Shown in pieces: positions 1 to 9,435 of a DNA stretch of 64,000 nt (the first letter of the stretch is position 1; each line of letters begins with the position of its first letter). A program made the position numbers and the translations under genes. Source of the DNA: Poriferisphaera corsica (lineage in GTDB: Bacteria > Planctomycetota > Phycisphaerae > Phycisphaerales > Phycisphaeraceae); NCBI RefSeq assembly GCF_007747445.1, contig NZ_CP036425.1:1906175-1970174 (forward strand). Reading direction: 5' to 3'. The notes under the pieces are model-generated. The model saw nothing but the letters and a program-made list of their open reading frames with translations, ran no database searches and was not told the DNA's origin.

Positions 1-2
1 AT

Positions 3-638
3 TTATTTAGTCCAGAAACACGGTTTTTGTATTTTTCATGGGTGGTGATCGTGGTGATTAGTATTGTTTTGCACGAATTGGCGCATGGGTTAGCGGCAAT
101 TAAGTGTGGGGATGATACGCCTGTACGGTTGGGACGCATGACGGCGAATCCGTTGGTGCATATGGGGCCATTTTCATTGTTTGCGTTGTTTGTGATGGGG
201 ATTGCGTGGGGGGCGATGCCGATCGATCCTTCGAAGTTGAGAGGGAAGTATGCAGAAGCGTATGTGGCCATGGTAGGGCCATTGACAAACGTGTCGATTG
301 CGATGGCATCGCTAGTTGTTGGTGGGTTATTAGTGAGGTTTAACTTGCTTCTACCCGATCCGCATCAGACACAACGGTTATTGCAGTTTTTGTTAACGGC
401 GGGGTATGCGAATCTGTTTTTGGCAGCCTTTAATCTATTCCCAATACCGCCACTGGACGGGGCGCATGTGTTGGCAAATTATAGCCGCGGGTATGCGACT
501 CTTGTGAGCGACCCGTCGAAACAGGGAATATGGATTATTGGTTTTATATTTGCGGTGGCGGTGTCTTGGGAAATGACACCTTACTTTTATGATGTGGCAG
601 CCAGTGTGTTTAATTTTGTTGCGGTTAGTGGGATGTGA
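3..638 (+). CDS. Site-2 protease family (M50) membrane metalloprotease, 5' end outside the window
   Basis: Intramembrane zinc metalloprotease of the S2P/M50 family, expected to cleave substrates within or next to the membrane. The zinc-binding HELAH lies at bases 72-86 inside a hydrophobic helix, and the second family motif NLFPIPPLDG is near bases 430-460, with its Asp as third ligand. Most of the protein is hydrophobic. A TTG at base 27 could be a start, but the frame is open to the window edge and the codons before it (ending RFLYFSW) look coding, so the real start is probably upstream. It ends 5 bases before the convergent PilZ/J-like gene, with no terminator between them. Its substrate cannot be told from the sequence. 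Confidence 0.85.
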   Translation, partial: LFSPETRFLYFSWVVIVVISIVLHELAHGLAAIKCGDDTPVRLGRMTANPLVHMGPFSLFALFVMGIAWGAMPIDPSKLRGKYAEAYVAMVGPLTNVSIAMASLVVGGLLVRFNLLLPDPHQTQRLLQFLLTAGYANLFLAAFNLFPIPPLDGAHVLANYSRGYATLVSDPSKQGIWIIGFIFAVAVSWEMTPYFYDVAASVFNFVAVSGM

Positions 639-643
639 TCAAG

Positions 644-1285
644 TCAGGCTGTTTGCTCGATTAGCATCTGGTGATATACCGCACGCAATTGATCATCAAT
701 CAGAAGCTTGTAGGCTTCGTGGATTTTTTTTAACTTGGATTCTGTATCTGGGTTCGAAGTCTGCGATGCGTAGATTTGAATAAGTTTGTCATATGCGCGC
801 TGGATTTGTGCAGTATTTGCATTTTTGGACAGATCAAGGATGCGGTAGTAATTGGGGAATTCAAATGATGCATGAATTGGTTTGGGACTGATATAAGGTG
901 TGGTGCTGGATTGTGGGGTGAAACCAAACCTAGCGAGATGGTCGAGGTTTTGCTTTTGCTGGGTGGTGTGGTTCATGAACATGAGGCCGACTTCGTGTTT
1001 GAAGAGGCCGCGACGTTTGATCCAACGAGCTTGCGATTCGAGTCGCAGTTCCGTGGCTTGATGTGATAGCGTGAGTATACCGGTTTGTTGCTCGATTATG
1101 GGGCAAAGTTTGCCTTTGGACTCGACGCGCATGCCATCGGTTGAGATGTCGATAATCTGACCAAGCTCACAATGCAACGACTTGATTGAGTAGCGAGTCG
1201 AAGAACGACGGTAAGGGGATTGATTATCGGGCTGGTTGTGCTCGTCTTCAATAATATACAGATTGTGTTCGGGTTTCTTTTGCAT
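644..1285 (-). CDS. PilZ domain fused to a degenerate J-like domain
   Basis: 213-residue cytoplasmic protein. Residues about 25-110 look like a PilZ domain: an RRSSTRY element resembling the RxxxR c-di-GMP motif, then an ISTDGMRVES segment close to the D/NxSxxG motif. Residues about 145-210 look like a DnaJ J-domain (NYYRILDLSKNANTAQIQRA at its start, helix IV ending in LRAVYHQ). The HPD tripeptide needed to stimulate Hsp70 is absent; the helix II-III loop reads YASQTSNPD. This suggests a c-di-GMP-responsive protein with a J-like interaction module that is not a working co-chaperone. ATG start at 1285. It converges on the S2P gene. The PilZ call is fairly firm, the J-like call moderate. Confidence 0.75.
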   Translation of the reverse strand: MQKKPEHNLYIIEDEHNQPDNQSPYRRSSTRYSIKSLHCELGQIIDISTDGMRVESKGKLCPIIEQQTGILTLSHQATELRLESQARWIKRRGLFKHEVGLMFMNHTTQQKQNLDHLARFGFTPQSSTTPYISPKPIHASFEFPNYYRILDLSKNANTAQIQRAYDKLIQIYASQTSNPDTESKLKKIHEAYKLLIDDQLRAVYHQMLIEQTA

Positions 1286-1348
1286 TGCTATTTAGATCAA
1301 TCGGCAAAAGTCTTTGGTTATCGGCGTAGAAGTAGTCTGTGAAATGCG

Positions 1349-1360
1349 AGATATCTCGAA
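1349..1360. other. 12-bp perfect palindrome in the intergenic region before the H+-ATPase gene
   Basis: CGAGATATCTCG is a perfect 12-bp palindrome about 190 bases before the H+-ATPase start. A second dyad, CTACCATT...AATGGTAG, lies at about 1455-1483, and a 9-base repeat GCAGTTCTA occurs on both sides of it. The rest of the 266-base gap shows no gene. These may be regulatory sites but no regulator can be named. Confidence 0.25.
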
Positions 1361-1551
1361 CGTTGTCGATACAAACCGCATATTTTGTCATCACCCCTAG
1401 TTGATCAGCCTGATATGACTATTTGATTTAATGAAGTTTAGACAAAATGCAGTTCTACCATTGTATGTTTCGATGAATGGTAGTATTGCTACTGATGCAA
1501 ATGGTTGTGGTGCTGCGTTTGCAGTTCTAAATAAATTAGGTGGTTTCCGAT

Positions 1552-4077
1552 ATGAATGAAGAGAATGAACAAGATCAGTGGTCACTTGATGTTTTCAAGA
1601 AGGCTGGAGTGGATGAGGTGCTTTCTCATTTGAACACAAGTTCATATGGATTGACGATATCGGAAGGTGAGCAGAGGTTAGGTGTGTTTGGAGAGAATGC
1701 AGTAAAGGAGAAAAAAACATCGCTGCTTCGGCAAGTGATGTCATATTTTTGGGGGCCAATACCGTGGATGATCGAGATTGCGGCTATTCTATCGGCTTGT
1801 GTACAGCATTGGCCAGATTTTATTATTATCGTGATTTTGTTGATTTTTAATGCTGCGGTGGGGTTTTGGCAAGAATATCAGGCAGCGAATGCGGTGGAGG
1901 CGTTGAAATCGCAATTGGCCGTCAAAGCACGTGTTAGACGGGGTGGTCAATGGGGTGAGATTAATGCGGAGAAATTAGTGCCTGGGGATGTGATCAGGAT
2001 TAGATTGGGAGATGTTATTCCAGCTGATTGCAAGTTGACTGAAGGATTTTATCTATCGATAGATCAATCGGCTTTGACAGGAGAATCTTTCCCGGTGAGG
2101 AAGGGGATTGGGGATGTGGTCTATTCTGGAACAATCACGAAGCAGGGAGAGATGATAGCTGTTGTAGTTGCGACGGGTACTTCGACTTTCTTTGGAAAGA
2201 CTGCCAAATTAGTATCATCCGCGAGATCGGTTTCACATTTCCAAAAGGCAGTTTTACAAATCGGAGATTATCTGATTTATCTTTCACTTGGACTAGTATT
2301 CATATTGGTTGTTGTGCAGATGTTTCGTGGAGAAGATTTGATTAAATTAATTCAATTTGCATTGATTTTAACAGTTGCGGCGATTCCTGTGGCAATGCCT
2401 GCCGTCCTAGCCGTGACAATGGCTCTCGGTGCAGTGGCTTTGTCTAAGAAAAAAGCGATTGTGTCGCGGTTAGATGCGATTGAGGAAATGGCGGGGATGG
2501 ACATTCTTTGTTCTGATAAAACAGGAACATTGACACAGAATAAATTGACTTTAGGTGATCCGATTACATTCGGACAAGTAACCAATGAAGAATTGATTCG
2601 TTGTGCAGCCTTGGCATGTAAAGCTGAGGATCAGGATGCGATAGATCTGGCTGTTTTGGCTGGATTAAAAATGGATAATAGTCTTGATGGTTTTGAGCAG
2701 AAGCATTTCACACCATTTGATCCGATTTGCAAACGGACAGAAGCGGAGATTGAAAGCAGTGGGAAAGTGTTTTGTGTGACGAAAGGTGCACCACAGATTG
2801 TTTTGTCGTTGTGTGATATGGATGAAGCTGACATGGCGGATATGACAAAACACGTTGAGAACCTAGCGATGCAAGGGTATCGAACGATTGGTGTGGCGCA
2901 AATGATGGGCAAAAAGGGGCAGTGGGAATTTTTGGGGTTGTTGCCATTATTCGATCCGCCCCGAGAAGATTCAAAAGAAACGATCGCGAATGCGAATAAG
3001 TATGGTATTGATGTGCGTATGGTGACGGGAGATAATTTAGCGATTGCAAAAGAAATATCATCACAACTGGGTTTAGGTACGCAAATTCATGTAGCGGAAG
3101 ATTATTTTGATGGTATTCAAGATGATTCACGTATAACGCTAGATATTGCTGAGAAAGTGGAGCGCTCCGAAGGTTTTGCGCAAGTTTTTCCAGAACATAA
3201 ATACGATATTGTAAAATCACTTCAGGAGCGAGAACATATTGTGGGGATGACTGGCGATGGTGTAAACGATGCACCAGCACTCAAGCAAGCTGATATCGGT
3301 GTCGCGGTATCCGGGGCAACTGATGCGGCAAGGGCCGCAGCTGCATTAGTATTGACTGCACCAGGGCTGTCAGTCATCATTAGTGCGATTGAGGAGGCGA
3401 GGAAAATTTTCGAGAGGATGAACTCGTACGCGATTTATCGAATTACTGAAACGATAAGAATTATGTTCTTTGTTGTGCTGGCGATGCTTGCTTACAACGA
3501 ATATCCGATTACTGCAGTTATGATTATCTTGCTGGCTTTGTTTAATGATTTGCCAATTATGACGATCGCCTACGATAATACGGTGTTGAATCCCAAACCT
3601 GTGAAATGGAATATGAGAAGGGTATTGACCATATCGACAGTGCTGGGTTTGATTGGTGTTTTTGAGACGTTCATACTTTTAGTTGGATTTATGAGATACA
3701 CCAACTTTACGATAGATCAAATCCAATCCCTAATTTTTTTGAAACTAGCTGTTGCAGGGCATCTGACGTTATTTGTGGCGCGTACTCCATATATGTTCCT
3801 TAAACGTCCCTTCCCTGCCCCCGTGATGTTGTGGGCAGCAGTCGTGACGAAATTGTTAGCGACTATTCTTGTAGGATTTGGTTTCGGATTGATTTCGGCC
3901 GTGCCATGGTATGCAATCGGCATTGTTTGGGGGTACTGCTTGTTATGGATTTTTATTGAGGATTACGCAAAGATCCATGTATATAAGCATCTTGATAATC
4001 AATCGTCACATCACCGTGCAATGCTACGGCATACAATGAAGCGACTTGTTCATTACACACACGCGGTGCATAAATAA
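1552..4077 (+). CDS. P3A-type plasma-membrane H+-transporting ATPase
   Basis: 841-residue P-type ATPase most like the fungal, plant and archaeal proton pumps, expected to export H+ at the cost of ATP. Visible in order: an N-terminal cation-ATPase segment, transmembrane helices 1-2, the actuator TGES loop near residue 179, the phosphorylated Asp322 in DKTGTLT, the hinge motifs MVTGDN and GDGVNDAP (near 570), then a C-terminal set of membrane helices. There are no N-terminal heavy-metal CxxC motifs, and the length fits P3A. I take ATG 1552, preceded by AGGTGG 8 bases upstream, over a GTG at 1540. The stop codon sits inside a terminator hairpin. Ion specificity is inferred from overall similarity. 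Confidence 0.93.
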   Translation: MNEENEQDQWSLDVFKKAGVDEVLSHLNTSSYGLTISEGEQRLGVFGENAVKEKKTSLLRQVMSYFWGPIPWMIEIAAILSACVQHWPDFIIIVILLIFNAAVGFWQEYQAANAVEALKSQLAVKARVRRGGQWGEINAEKLVPGDVIRIRLGDVIPADCKLTEGFYLSIDQSALTGESFPVRKGIGDVVYSGTITKQGEMIAVVVATGTSTFFGKTAKLVSSARSVSHFQKAVLQIGDYLIYLSLGLVFILVVVQMFRGEDLIKLIQFALILTVAAIPVAMPAVLAVTMALGAVALSKKKAIVSRLDAIEEMAGMDILCSDKTGTLTQNKLTLGDPITFGQVTNEELIRCAALACKAEDQDAIDLAVLAGLKMDNSLDGFEQKHFTPFDPICKRTEAEIESSGKVFCVTKGAPQIVLSLCDMDEADMADMTKHVENLAMQGYRTIGVAQMMGKKGQWEFLGLLPLFDPPREDSKETIANANKYGIDVRMVTGDNLAIAKEISSQLGLGTQIHVAEDYFDGIQDDSRITLDIAEKVERSEGFAQVFPEHKYDIVKSLQEREHIVGMTGDGVNDAPALKQADIGVAVSGATDAARAAAALVLTAPGLSVIISAIEEARKIFERMNSYAIYRITETIRIMFFVVLAMLAYNEYPITAVMIILLALFNDLPIMTIAYDNTVLNPKPVKWNMRRVLTISTVLGLIGVFETFILLVGFMRYTNFTIDQIQSLIFLKLAVAGHLTLFVARTPYMFLKRPFPAPVMLWAAVVTKLLATILVGFGFGLISAVPWYAIGIVWGYCLLWIFIEDYAKIHVYKHLDNQSSHHRAMLRHTMKRLVHYTHAVHK

Positions 4078-4102
4078 GGCGAACCTAAAAAGGTTCGCCT
4101 TT
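4077..4102 (+). terminator. Terminator hairpin after the H+-ATPase gene
   Basis: Perfect 10-bp stem AGGCGAACCT / AGGTTCGCCT with a 4-base A loop, starting at the last base of the stop codon. The T tail is short, so it is a moderate intrinsic terminator. Confidence 0.7.
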
Positions 4103-4142
4103 GAACAAATCGACGAATGCGGCGTTGTAATATTATATTTAG

Positions 4143-5117
4143 TTAGGCATTTTTACGGCGGCGCGCCCCAACCATACCGGCGCCACAAAGCAATAGCGCG
4201 ATACTTGCAGGTTCTGGGACCGGAGTGAAGTTGCCGATTGAATTTTCGGGGTACTTGCTAGGTGAAGCATGTACGATTTCATCAGCTTTTTTGTCATCTA
4301 TGTTCTGAAGCAAAATTTCGACTTCCGTGATGCCTGCACCAGCAAGTGCAGCTGCGGTTAGACTAAATTCATAAGTAACATCGAAACGCCAATCACTGTA
4401 TGAAGATGGGTCTACAAGATCATATGAACTGTCGCTAACCGTATCAGGAGAATCTGTAACGAGGCTTTCACTGCCGCTGATGAGGCCGCCACTACCATCA
4501 AGCATGAAATTATTCATATTCCATTCCATCGATGATGAGCGACTGAATTCACTCCAAAACGGATCAAGCTTGTTGGCGTCTTTTTCATCAGCTTTGATTT
4601 CTTTTCCGCCATTGATTTTAGCCTTAGATTCGTCCTTGTATTCGTTTTTCTTTAGTTTTCCTGCATCTTTACCTTTGTCTTCGATCTCGAGTTTTCTAGC
4701 GAGGTAATCAACTTTCAAGAATATATTATTATCGTGATTATTTTTATCTCTAATCAAGAAATAGGCTTTGTCACTACCGCTTAACTCGGTGAGTTTATGG
4801 TTTTTATCCCAACCGACACTGTTGTCGCCATAACTATTATCAACATAGCCCGTTGGTAAAGTAAGAGCGACTTGAATACCACTGGTGTTGACTTTGTGGC
4901 GGAACCATGCTGTTTCAGGCGCGACAATATGCTCGTCAGCATCTTTGCCTTTACCTTTATTCTTGTAAGTGAAAGACATCTCTTGGTTGTATGTATAACC
5001 ATCAGCGGCAGTAATAATGCCATCAACGGTCATAGAAGCACTGGTAAAGGTTGCCATACCACAGGACGCAAGGATAGCGGACGCAGCGATAGCGCTTGGT
5101 GAAAAGGACTTGGACAT
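4143..5117 (-). CDS. PEP-CTERM sorting-domain secreted protein
   Basis: 324 residues. The N-terminal signal peptide (MSKSFSPSAIAASAILASCG...) is followed by a soluble domain, and the protein ends with a classic PEP-CTERM tail: PVPEPAS, a hydrophobic stretch, then ARRRKNA. Proteins of this type are exported and processed by an exosortase, often for surface or extracellular polymer association; no exosortase gene is in this window. The middle (about 90-180) holds very Lys/Asp/Glu-rich linkers. The function of the main domain is not recognised. A promoter and a good Shine-Dalgarno (GGGAGAAG) precede ATG 5117. It is convergent with the H+-ATPase. Confidence 0.88.
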   Translation of the reverse strand: MSKSFSPSAIAASAILASCGMATFTSASMTVDGIITAADGYTYNQEMSFTYKNKGKGKDADEHIVAPETAWFRHKVNTSGIQVALTLPTGYVDNSYGDNSVGWDKNHKLTELSGSDKAYFLIRDKNNHDNNIFLKVDYLARKLEIEDKGKDAGKLKKNEYKDESKAKINGGKEIKADEKDANKLDPFWSEFSRSSSMEWNMNNFMLDGSGGLISGSESLVTDSPDTVSDSSYDLVDPSSYSDWRFDVTYEFSLTAAALAGAGITEVEILLQNIDDKKADEIVHASPSKYPENSIGNFTPVPEPASIALLLCGAGMVGARRRKNA

Positions 5118-5211
5118 TTTAACTTCTCCCTACTTGAGAAATCGTCGAATTGTTATCTTTCGCAAAAGGCACGGAGCCAATTGCTCTCCTACTAATATCT
5201 TTCGGACAGCA

Positions 5212-5239
5212 ACTATACGTCCGGAGTGTCTTAATGCAA
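5212..5239 (-). promoter_or_regulatory. Sigma70-like promoter of the PEP-CTERM gene
   Basis: On the minus strand TTGCAT (-35) and TATAGT (-10) are separated by 16 bases, about 95 bases before the start codon. The rest of the 454-base gap (5118-5571) is AT-rich leader plus the ppdK terminator. Confidence 0.5.
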
Positions 5240-5510
5240 GAAAAAACGGCTTAGGGTTTACAGTACGCTATTTGTATATGTGAGCCAAAGAATGCTACAG
5301 AATAATGTTTTGCTAAATAATGGAAATGCATATATTTAACAGTACTTAGTGGTAAAAATAGAAAATAAGACATGAAGAATGGCAAATGTATTTTTGAAAA
5401 ATTTTATCAAGAAATTATGGCGATTCGATATCCATATTATTTGGCAAGCTTAGCTATAAATAAGTTTGTTTTATCTTAATAAAGAATATGATTTGAGAGT
5501 TCTATTCGAC

Positions 5511-5548
5511 ATCATATAAAAAAGGGCCTCTGATTTCAGAGGCCCTTT
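5511..5548 (-). terminator. Intrinsic terminator of ppdK
   Basis: Perfect 12-bp stem AAAGGGCCTCTG / CAGAGGCCCTTT with a 4-base loop, followed on the minus strand by a T-rich tail (TTTTTTATATG), 23 bases after the ppdK stop codon. Confidence 0.9.
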
Positions 5549-5571
5549 GGAATAGATATAACATTTAAGTT

Positions 5572-8271
5572 TTAGCTGAGTGCTGCCTGAGCTGCTGCCA
5601 AACGTGCGATTGGAACACGGAATGGTGAGCAAGAAACATAGTTCAGCCCGACCTTATGGCAGAAATCGATGGAAGCAGGGTCACCGCCATGCTCACCACA
5701 GATACCACACTTAAGATCCTTCTTCGTGCTGCGGCCGTTCTTCACACCAGCTTCGATCAGCTGCCCAACGCCGCTGGTGTCGATGGATTGGAATGGATCG
5801 CGCTCGAGGATTTCCTGGCCGAGGTAGTCAGGCAAGAAACCATTGATGTCATCGCGGCTGTAGCCGAAGGTTAGCTGCGTGAGGTCGTTGGTGCCGAAGC
5901 TGAAGAAGTCTGCGTCCTTCGCGATCTCATCAGCAGTCAATGCTGCACGTGGGATCTCGATCATAGTACCGATTGTGATACCGAGGTCAGCGCGAACCTT
6001 CTTAGCAGCCTTGACTTCAGTGATCGTTTGCTCAGCAAGCTCGCGAAGGATCGATAGTTCCTTCTTCGTGCCCACGAGTGGGATCATGATTTCAGGCATA
6101 GCTTTAATTTGCTTCTTCTTACATGCAATCGCAGCTTCGACAATCGCGGTCACCTGCATCACCAGAATTTCTGGGTAGGTAACGCTGAGGCGGCAACCAC
6201 GGTGGCCGAGCATTGGGTTCATTTCATGGAGCTGAGCAACACGCTGCTTAACAACAGCTGGCTTAACACCAAGAACGCCTGCCAATTCTTTCTGGCTTTT
6301 CGCATCGTGAGGAAGGAATTCGTGCAGTGGTGGATCGAGCAAACGAACCGTTACTGGCAAACCCTTCATTGCGGTGAAGATACCGACGAAGTCTTTACGC
6401 TGGTATGGAAGAAGTTTCTTCAGAGCAGCTTCGCGAGCCTTTTTCGTCTCAGCAAGAATCATTTCACGCATTGCAGTGATACGATCGCCTTCGAAGAACA
6501 TGTGCTCGGTACGACACAAGCCAATACCTTCTGCGCCGAATTTACGTGCACGCTTCGCATCGGCTGGCGTATCCGCATTGGTACGAATATTGAGTGTGCG
6601 GTACTTGTCAGCCCACTTCATCACAGTTGAGAAATCGCCAGAGAGCTTTGGCTCAACTGATGCAATTTCACCAGCGAATACTTCGCCAGTTGAACCGTCG
6701 ATTGAGATGACATCTTTAACACCGTAGGTCTTGCCATTGACGGTGAATTTCTTAGCTTTTTCGTTGATGATGACTTCACCAGCACCAGCGACGCAGCATT
6801 TGCCCCAGCCACGAGCAACAACAGCTGCGTGTGAGGTCATGCCACCAGTCGAAGTGAGGATGCCAGCAGCGTTATGCATACCGTCAACGTCTTCTGGTGA
6901 TGTTTCTTTACGAACCAAGATAACTTGTTCGCCAGCATGCGTCCTATCAACAGCCTCGTCAGCTGTGAAGGCAGGCTTGCCAAAAGCAGCGCCAGGTGAT
7001 GCAGGCAGACCGATAGTCAATGCTTTTGCATTTTTCTTGGCTGCTGAATCAAAGCTTGGAAGTAGGAGTTGTGTCAGGTCACCTGCAGGAATACGCTTGA
7101 CCGCTTCCTTTTCAGTGATGAGCTTTTCTTTGACCATGTCGCATGCAATCTTCACCGCAGCAGCACCGGTACGCTTACCGTTACGTGTCTGTAGCATGAA
7201 GAGCTTGCCTTGCTCAATCGTGAACTCAATGTCCTGTACATCGCGATAATGCTTCTCAAGAATCGTCTTGATTTTCATCAATGTGGTATGGGCTGCTTTA
7301 CCAACAGTCTTGTTGTTTGAAGCTTTCCACTTTGGCATTTCAGCGACAGGTTGTGGTGTACGGATACCCGCAACAACGTCTTCACCCTGTGCGTTGATTA
7401 GGAACTCGCCATAGAATTTGTTTTGGCCAGTCGCTGGGTTACGTGTGAATGCAACACCTGTACCACAATCTTCGCCCATGTTGCCGAAGACCATCGTTTG
7501 TACATTAACCGCAGTACCAGCAAGACCAATGATGCCTTCAATGCGGCGATAGATCACAGCCTTGTCGATCATCCAGCTTGAGAACACAGCTTCAATAGCA
7601 AGTGCGAGCTGTTCCATTGGATCTTGTGGGAAGTCAATACCAGCATGTTTCTTGACGACATTTTTGTACATATCACAAAGCTTGATCAAGCCTTCGATGG
7701 ATACATCATTGTCTTCAGAAACGCCTTCGCTCAGTTTAATCTTGTCAAACTCAGCTTCGAATGCGTGGTGAGGAACTTCCAAAACAACGTCGCCGTACAT
7801 GTTGATCAGGCGACGATATGAATCGTATGCAAATCGTTCGTTGCCAGACATATTTGCCAGACCAACAACAGCATCGTCATTCAAACCCAAGTTCAAAATC
7901 GTGTTCATCATGCCAGGCATTGAAACCGCAGCACCAGAGCGAACTGATAGGAGGAGTGGGTTGCTTGTTGAACCGAATTTTTTACCAGTTTCTTTTTCAA
8001 GAAGTGATACGGCTTTTTCACATTCTGCAATTAGACCCGTTGGAAATTTGCGGCCATTCTTATAGTAGGCTGCACAACATTCCGTTGTGATTGTAAAACC
8101 AGCTGGAACTGGCAGACCGATTGAGGTCATTTCAGCAAGGTTTGCACCTTTGCCGCCCAGCAGTTCTTTCATCGTGCCATCACCGTCGGTCTTGGTTTTG
8201 CCAAAGTAGTAAACCAATGCCCCTGCCTTAGCAGATTTCCGCTTCACGGAACTCTTTTTCTTTTTCGCCAT
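5572..8271 (-). CDS. ppdK: Pyruvate, phosphate dikinase
   Basis: Interconverts pyruvate, ATP and phosphate with PEP, AMP and diphosphate, at the glycolysis/gluconeogenesis junction. The 899-residue length matches bacterial PPDK. The N-terminal nucleotide-binding domain opens with YYFGKTK and GGKGANLAEM; the central phosphohistidine domain carries GGMTSHAAVVARGWGK; the C-terminal PEP/pyruvate TIM barrel includes the GICGEHGGDP motif. I choose ATG 8271 (MAKKKKSS...) with AAAGGAT 10 bases upstream, over a GTG 36 bases earlier. The N-terminus has a Lys-rich tail of about 25 residues before the conserved domain. A strong terminator follows. Confidence 0.97.
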   Translation of the reverse strand: MAKKKKSSVKRKSAKAGALVYYFGKTKTDGDGTMKELLGGKGANLAEMTSIGLPVPAGFTITTECCAAYYKNGRKFPTGLIAECEKAVSLLEKETGKKFGSTSNPLLLSVRSGAAVSMPGMMNTILNLGLNDDAVVGLANMSGNERFAYDSYRRLINMYGDVVLEVPHHAFEAEFDKIKLSEGVSEDNDVSIEGLIKLCDMYKNVVKKHAGIDFPQDPMEQLALAIEAVFSSWMIDKAVIYRRIEGIIGLAGTAVNVQTMVFGNMGEDCGTGVAFTRNPATGQNKFYGEFLINAQGEDVVAGIRTPQPVAEMPKWKASNNKTVGKAAHTTLMKIKTILEKHYRDVQDIEFTIEQGKLFMLQTRNGKRTGAAAVKIACDMVKEKLITEKEAVKRIPAGDLTQLLLPSFDSAAKKNAKALTIGLPASPGAAFGKPAFTADEAVDRTHAGEQVILVRKETSPEDVDGMHNAAGILTSTGGMTSHAAVVARGWGKCCVAGAGEVIINEKAKKFTVNGKTYGVKDVISIDGSTGEVFAGEIASVEPKLSGDFSTVMKWADKYRTLNIRTNADTPADAKRARKFGAEGIGLCRTEHMFFEGDRITAMREMILAETKKAREAALKKLLPYQRKDFVGIFTAMKGLPVTVRLLDPPLHEFLPHDAKSQKELAGVLGVKPAVVKQRVAQLHEMNPMLGHRGCRLSVTYPEILVMQVTAIVEAAIACKKKQIKAMPEIMIPLVGTKKELSILRELAEQTITEVKAAKKVRADLGITIGTMIEIPRAALTADEIAKDADFFSFGTNDLTQLTFGYSRDDINGFLPDYLGQEILERDPFQSIDTSGVGQLIEAGVKNGRSTKKDLKCGICGEHGGDPASIDFCHKVGLNYVSCSPFRVPIARLAAAQAALS

Positions 8272-8528
8272 GCCTGTCTTATCCTTTATAGATAATGCAT
8301 CAAACACATGTCATACAAACAAGCCACTCAACTACTTCGTCGAGTTCGCCTGCAAAAATAGCTGACTCGCAATAGATAGATCAGCGATTCTAGTGGATCA
8401 CAGCATCCCGTCAATTTGAACGCCCATGCCAACATAAGAGATTTAAAGCCAAATCCCCCCAGCAAGGCAAGTCTTGATAGGCCATTTTCAATAAATTTCA
8501 CATGATTCTTACATCTAGAGCATCAGCT

Positions 8529-8562
8529 TTGGGGGAATTTTGCTTCGATGATCTTCCCCCAA
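8529..8562. other. 9-bp inverted repeat in the gap upstream of ppdK
   Basis: TTGGGGGAA and TTCCCCCAA form a perfect 9-bp stem with a 16-base loop. It lies between the end of the C39-like gene and the ppdK start. No T tail follows on either strand, so it is not a convincing terminator. The rest of 8272-8619 shows no gene. Confidence 0.4.
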
Positions 8563-8619
8563 TAAACACCCCAGACGAGCTAATTGCGAATGAGATAGTG
8601 TTGTTAAATAGCAGGTTTA

Positions 8620-9435
8620 TTAGTTTTTATGCCTGAAAACAAGTACTTTTCTCAGATAGTACTCTTCGAATTCGTTTCGGTTCAGGTATAGGATCCCGTC
8701 TGTGGGGTCAGCTAATTTGACGTGCTCAGAGCTGATTTCTAGAAGTGTGACCATGTGCTGCATCGTTGCTTCAAATTGCAAAGGGGCAATGGCAGGCAAT
8801 GGCAATAATTTCAGTTGATTATAATCCGGGGCAACGAGCTCGACCGTGAAAGATGTGGTCGCGAGGCGTTTTCGCAGGCCGTTCATTGCGCGGAGCATGG
8901 TCGCCCCACTGCCAGGTCTGGTATCTGTTAGTACACCCATTTCCGCTTCGGTCGTCGGAATACCCAAGATATTCAGAGCTGAAGCACATGCTGCCGGCAC
9001 GCAAGAATAATATTGAGTCTGTCTGACATATTGGCCACGATCGACTTCTGAAGCTAGTGACTCTTTTGGGGTGGTCTGAAGCATCCAAATACCGCCGTGC
9101 AGAAAATAGACTGTGCCCAAAACACAAGCCCATCCAACGACATATTTTTGACGTGTTTGCTGACTTTTGCTCCAGGCGATACCGATAACGAGCATGAATA
9201 TTGGGACCGCACCAATCCCCTCGACCATGCTAAGTATACTGACGGGGATCACTTGGACAGCAACTGAGGGATTACGGACCAACCAAGCCCATGTTCCTAG
9301 CAGAATGATGCCAACTGCAATGCCAACCCTACCTACAGATGGATTGCCATTACGGCCAAGCCGTAAGCCAAGCATCCATCCGCCAACTGCCACCAGCGCT
9401 GAAAGTAAGAACCAATTTGCTGATCCCTGCATCAT
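8620..9435 (-). CDS. Membrane protein with C39-peptidase-like domain
   Basis: 271 residues. The N-terminal about 115 residues form four probable membrane helices; the C-terminal half resembles the papain-like C39 peptidase fold seen in bacteriocin-processing proteins. Visible: Cys145 in YYSCVPAACASAL after a Gln-containing QTQ (oxyanion-hole position), a His in QHMVTLLE and an Asp in LADPTDG, giving a plausible Cys-His-Asp triad. There is no ABC transporter domain and no bacteriocin-like gene nearby, so the role is unknown. ATG start at 9435, with a neighbouring Met at the next codon. Confidence 0.75.
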   Translation of the reverse strand: MMQGSANWFLLSALVAVGGWMLGLRLGRNGNPSVGRVGIAVGIILLGTWAWLVRNPSVAVQVIPVSILSMVEGIGAVPIFMLVIGIAWSKSQQTRQKYVVGWACVLGTVYFLHGGIWMLQTTPKESLASEVDRGQYVRQTQYYSCVPAACASALNILGIPTTEAEMGVLTDTRPGSGATMLRAMNGLRKRLATTSFTVELVAPDYNQLKLLPLPAIAPLQFEATMQHMVTLLEISSEHVKLADPTDGILYLNRNEFEEYYLRKVLVFRHKN

